Assembly (NCBI GenBank): GCA_964644695.1 | Contig: CAZXWN010000003.1 | Coordinates: forward strand, 118,025 to 182,024 | DNA length: 64,000 nucleotides | Direction of reading: 5' to 3' | From: CAZXWN01 sp964644695 [NCBI: uncultured bacterium] | Lineage (GTDB): Bacteria; UBP4; UBA4092 | Shown: positions 62,877 to 64,000 of the stretch, piece after piece | Position numbering within the stretch: the first letter of the stretch is position 1 | How the letters are laid out: every line of letters begins with the position of its first letter | Program-made: the position numbers and the translations under genes | Notes under the pieces: generated by a model | What the model was told of the DNA's origin: nothing | Databases searched by the model: none | What the model saw: the letters and a program-made list of their open reading frames with translations, nothing else

Positions 62877-64000
62877 ATGACAAGTAAAAAGAATAACCCG
62901 GAGTCCCAGGATCTCCTCGCACAATTAGAAGAAAAACTAGTTGAATTGGAAAAAGAATCAACTGCAACCGAACATCCTGAGTATAAAGACCTGCTTTATA
63001 GAGTCCTGCAGTTACGAAAAAAATTCCTGGCAGCACCTGATCTGCCCCAAGACCCCCGTCAACATTTATGGGAAAGGCTAAATACATTGCATACACAGTT
63101 AAAAGATGAACAACAGGCTACCTTTGACCGCAAAGAAGCGGAATCAAAAATCCTCAAAGAAGAAATTGAAACACTGGCGAGAGCCGCAAAACCCTTTGCC
63201 GAAAAACGGACTGAAGCGGGACTGAAAGCTGCCAAAGAAAAAATTGGTGAAGCCGCAAAACTTCATAAAGAAAAAGCTCGCGTGATGCTGGTAGAAGACC
63301 AGAAAGAAGCCTGGGATGTTATTCAGGAAGCCTGGACCGATTATGACATTTTTGCCGGTCTGACAAAGAAGATGGATTATGACAAGGCATTGGAATGTCT
63401 TGATTTAGCCAGAAATGCCGTCGAAGCGGCCACCAGCCCCTTTGATGCCCTGAAAGTATTTCAGGAACAACAGCGAAGTGCCAACCAGATGGATCTGACC
63501 CGGGACCAGAGAGAATCTCTCCAAATCCGGTTCCAGTCCCTCTTTAAAGAATTACAGGGAAAGATGGATGTATTCCAGGAACATAAGTCATCTTTTCGCC
63601 CCAGTTCAGGCGATTCGATGGATAAACCACGGGATTACGGTTTCAGTGATCGGGGTCCCCGGTCTCGTTCAAACGATGATGATAAGTCTGGAGAGCCTTT
63701 CCGTGACCCATTGATAGAACAATTCTATCCATCACGGCCTTCATACAGTGATAGACGGCCTTCCTATGGAAGTCGTCCATATCGCTCATCTTCACGCGAA
63801 GCAGATGGAAATACCCGGTCTGACCGTGGGGATTCTCGTCCCCGCTTCAGCGACCGTGGCCCACGTCCGGATGGAGATCGTCCTCGTACCTCTGAGGGTG
63901 GAAATCGTCCTTTAGGTGGAAGATATCATCCTCGGTACAATGATCAGGCGCCAAGACCTGATGGAGAACGGAGACCCTACCGTCCCCGTACTTCCGAAGG
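62877..64000 (+). CDS. Coiled-coil protein with a disordered Arg/Gly/Pro-rich tail, incomplete at the window end
   Basis: The frame opens at ATG 62877 (AAGG about seven bases upstream) and stays open for 374 codons to the last base. Residues 1-230 are predicted helical and highly charged, with long Lys/Glu-rich stretches (LAQLEEKLVELEKES, ARAAKPFAEKRTE), likely a coiled coil. From about residue 235 the protein is low complexity with repeats of F/Y-S-D-R-G-P-R, R-P-D-G-D/E-R and R-T-S-E-G. Such RG-rich tails are common in RNA-binding and condensate-forming proteins. There is no signal peptide or membrane segment. The C-terminus lies outside the window; the function is unknown. Confidence 0.7.
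   Translation, partial: MTSKKNNPESQDLLAQLEEKLVELEKESTATEHPEYKDLLYRVLQLRKKFLAAPDLPQDPRQHLWERLNTLHTQLKDEQQATFDRKEAESKILKEEIETLARAAKPFAEKRTEAGLKAAKEKIGEAAKLHKEKARVMLVEDQKEAWDVIQEAWTDYDIFAGLTKKMDYDKALECLDLARNAVEAATSPFDALKVFQEQQRSANQMDLTRDQRESLQIRFQSLFKELQGKMDVFQEHKSSFRPSSGDSMDKPRDYGFSDRGPRSRSNDDDKSGEPFRDPLIEQFYPSRPSYSDRRPSYGSRPYRSSSREADGNTRSDRGDSRPRFSDRGPRPDGDRPRTSEGGNRPLGGRYHPRYNDQAPRPDGERRPYRPRTSE

Noticed and set aside
1-64000. CRISPR array, tRNA, rRNA, insertion sequence or phage genes
   Set aside because: No regularly spaced direct repeats, cloverleaf-like sequences, transposase or phage protein signatures were seen by eye.

Overview
The window looks like a chromosomal segment of a Gram-negative environmental bacterium with moderate GC, by eye around 45%. 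Several features point this way: a DUF1318 (YdbL-like) lipoprotein, many signal-peptide proteins of glycan-degrader type, a complete 14-subunit-type respiratory complex I, and proteins with pseudopilin-like signatures common in Planctomycetes/Verrucomicrobia/Lentisphaerae and in the candidate phyla Sumerlaeota and Hydrogenedentota. The phylum is an inference; no rRNA gene is present to settle it. I see no tRNA, CRISPR array, insertion sequence or phage gene.

Layout. 1-1.5 kb: a minus-strand GntR(YtrA-type)/ABC transporter operon with a palindromic operator over its promoter. 1.6-6.2 kb: a DUF1318 lipoprotein, a sodium/solute symporter, a 71-aa AT-hook-like protein with a strong promoter, and a two-gene operon ending in a zinc-ribbon membrane protein whose C-terminal domain resembles a signal peptidase I without its catalytic residues. 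6.2-16.1 kb: four polytopic membrane glycosyltransferases interspersed with a histidine phosphatase, a nucleoside-phosphorylase-fold protein and a large secreted protein. 16.3-22.8 kb: a plus-strand carbohydrate block (secreted FAD oxidoreductase, GH20 hexosaminidase, secreted endonuclease/exonuclease/phosphatase-fold hydrolase, HD-domain protein).

22.8-28.6 kb is the most unusual region. A radical SAM/SPASM enzyme lies directly downstream of three divergent paralogues that share a roughly 35-residue N-terminal leader-like segment, one membrane segment and a conserved C-terminal domain. Two further exported proteins follow on the same strand. This resembles a post-translational modification system with its substrates.

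28.7-40.6 kb is signalling: a PAS-GGDEF protein, a small 2[4Fe-4S] ferredoxin, a membrane GAF/PAS sensor with no output domain, two secreted proteins (one a propeller-PHP fusion), and an operon of a 1244-aa hybrid histidine kinase with a REC-GGDEF regulator. 40.7-55.2 kb is a contiguous nuoA-B-C-D-EF-G-H-I-J-K-L-M-N operon with nuoE and nuoF fused, read from a consensus-like promoter at 55.26-55.29 kb. 55.7-64 kb holds glgA, a conserved membrane protein, a small pilin-like membrane protein, pdxH coupled to an SRPBCC-SDR epimerase, a secreted glycoside-hydrolase-like protein, and an unfinished gene with a coiled-coil N-terminus and a disordered Arg/Gly/Pro/Asp-rich tail.

Two copies of a 33-bp palindrome (7.9 and 24.9 kb) look like a dispersed REP-type repeat. 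Convergent gene pairs are mostly separated by compact bidirectional terminator hairpins. Protein-family calls come from motif recognition by eye; no database search was run.
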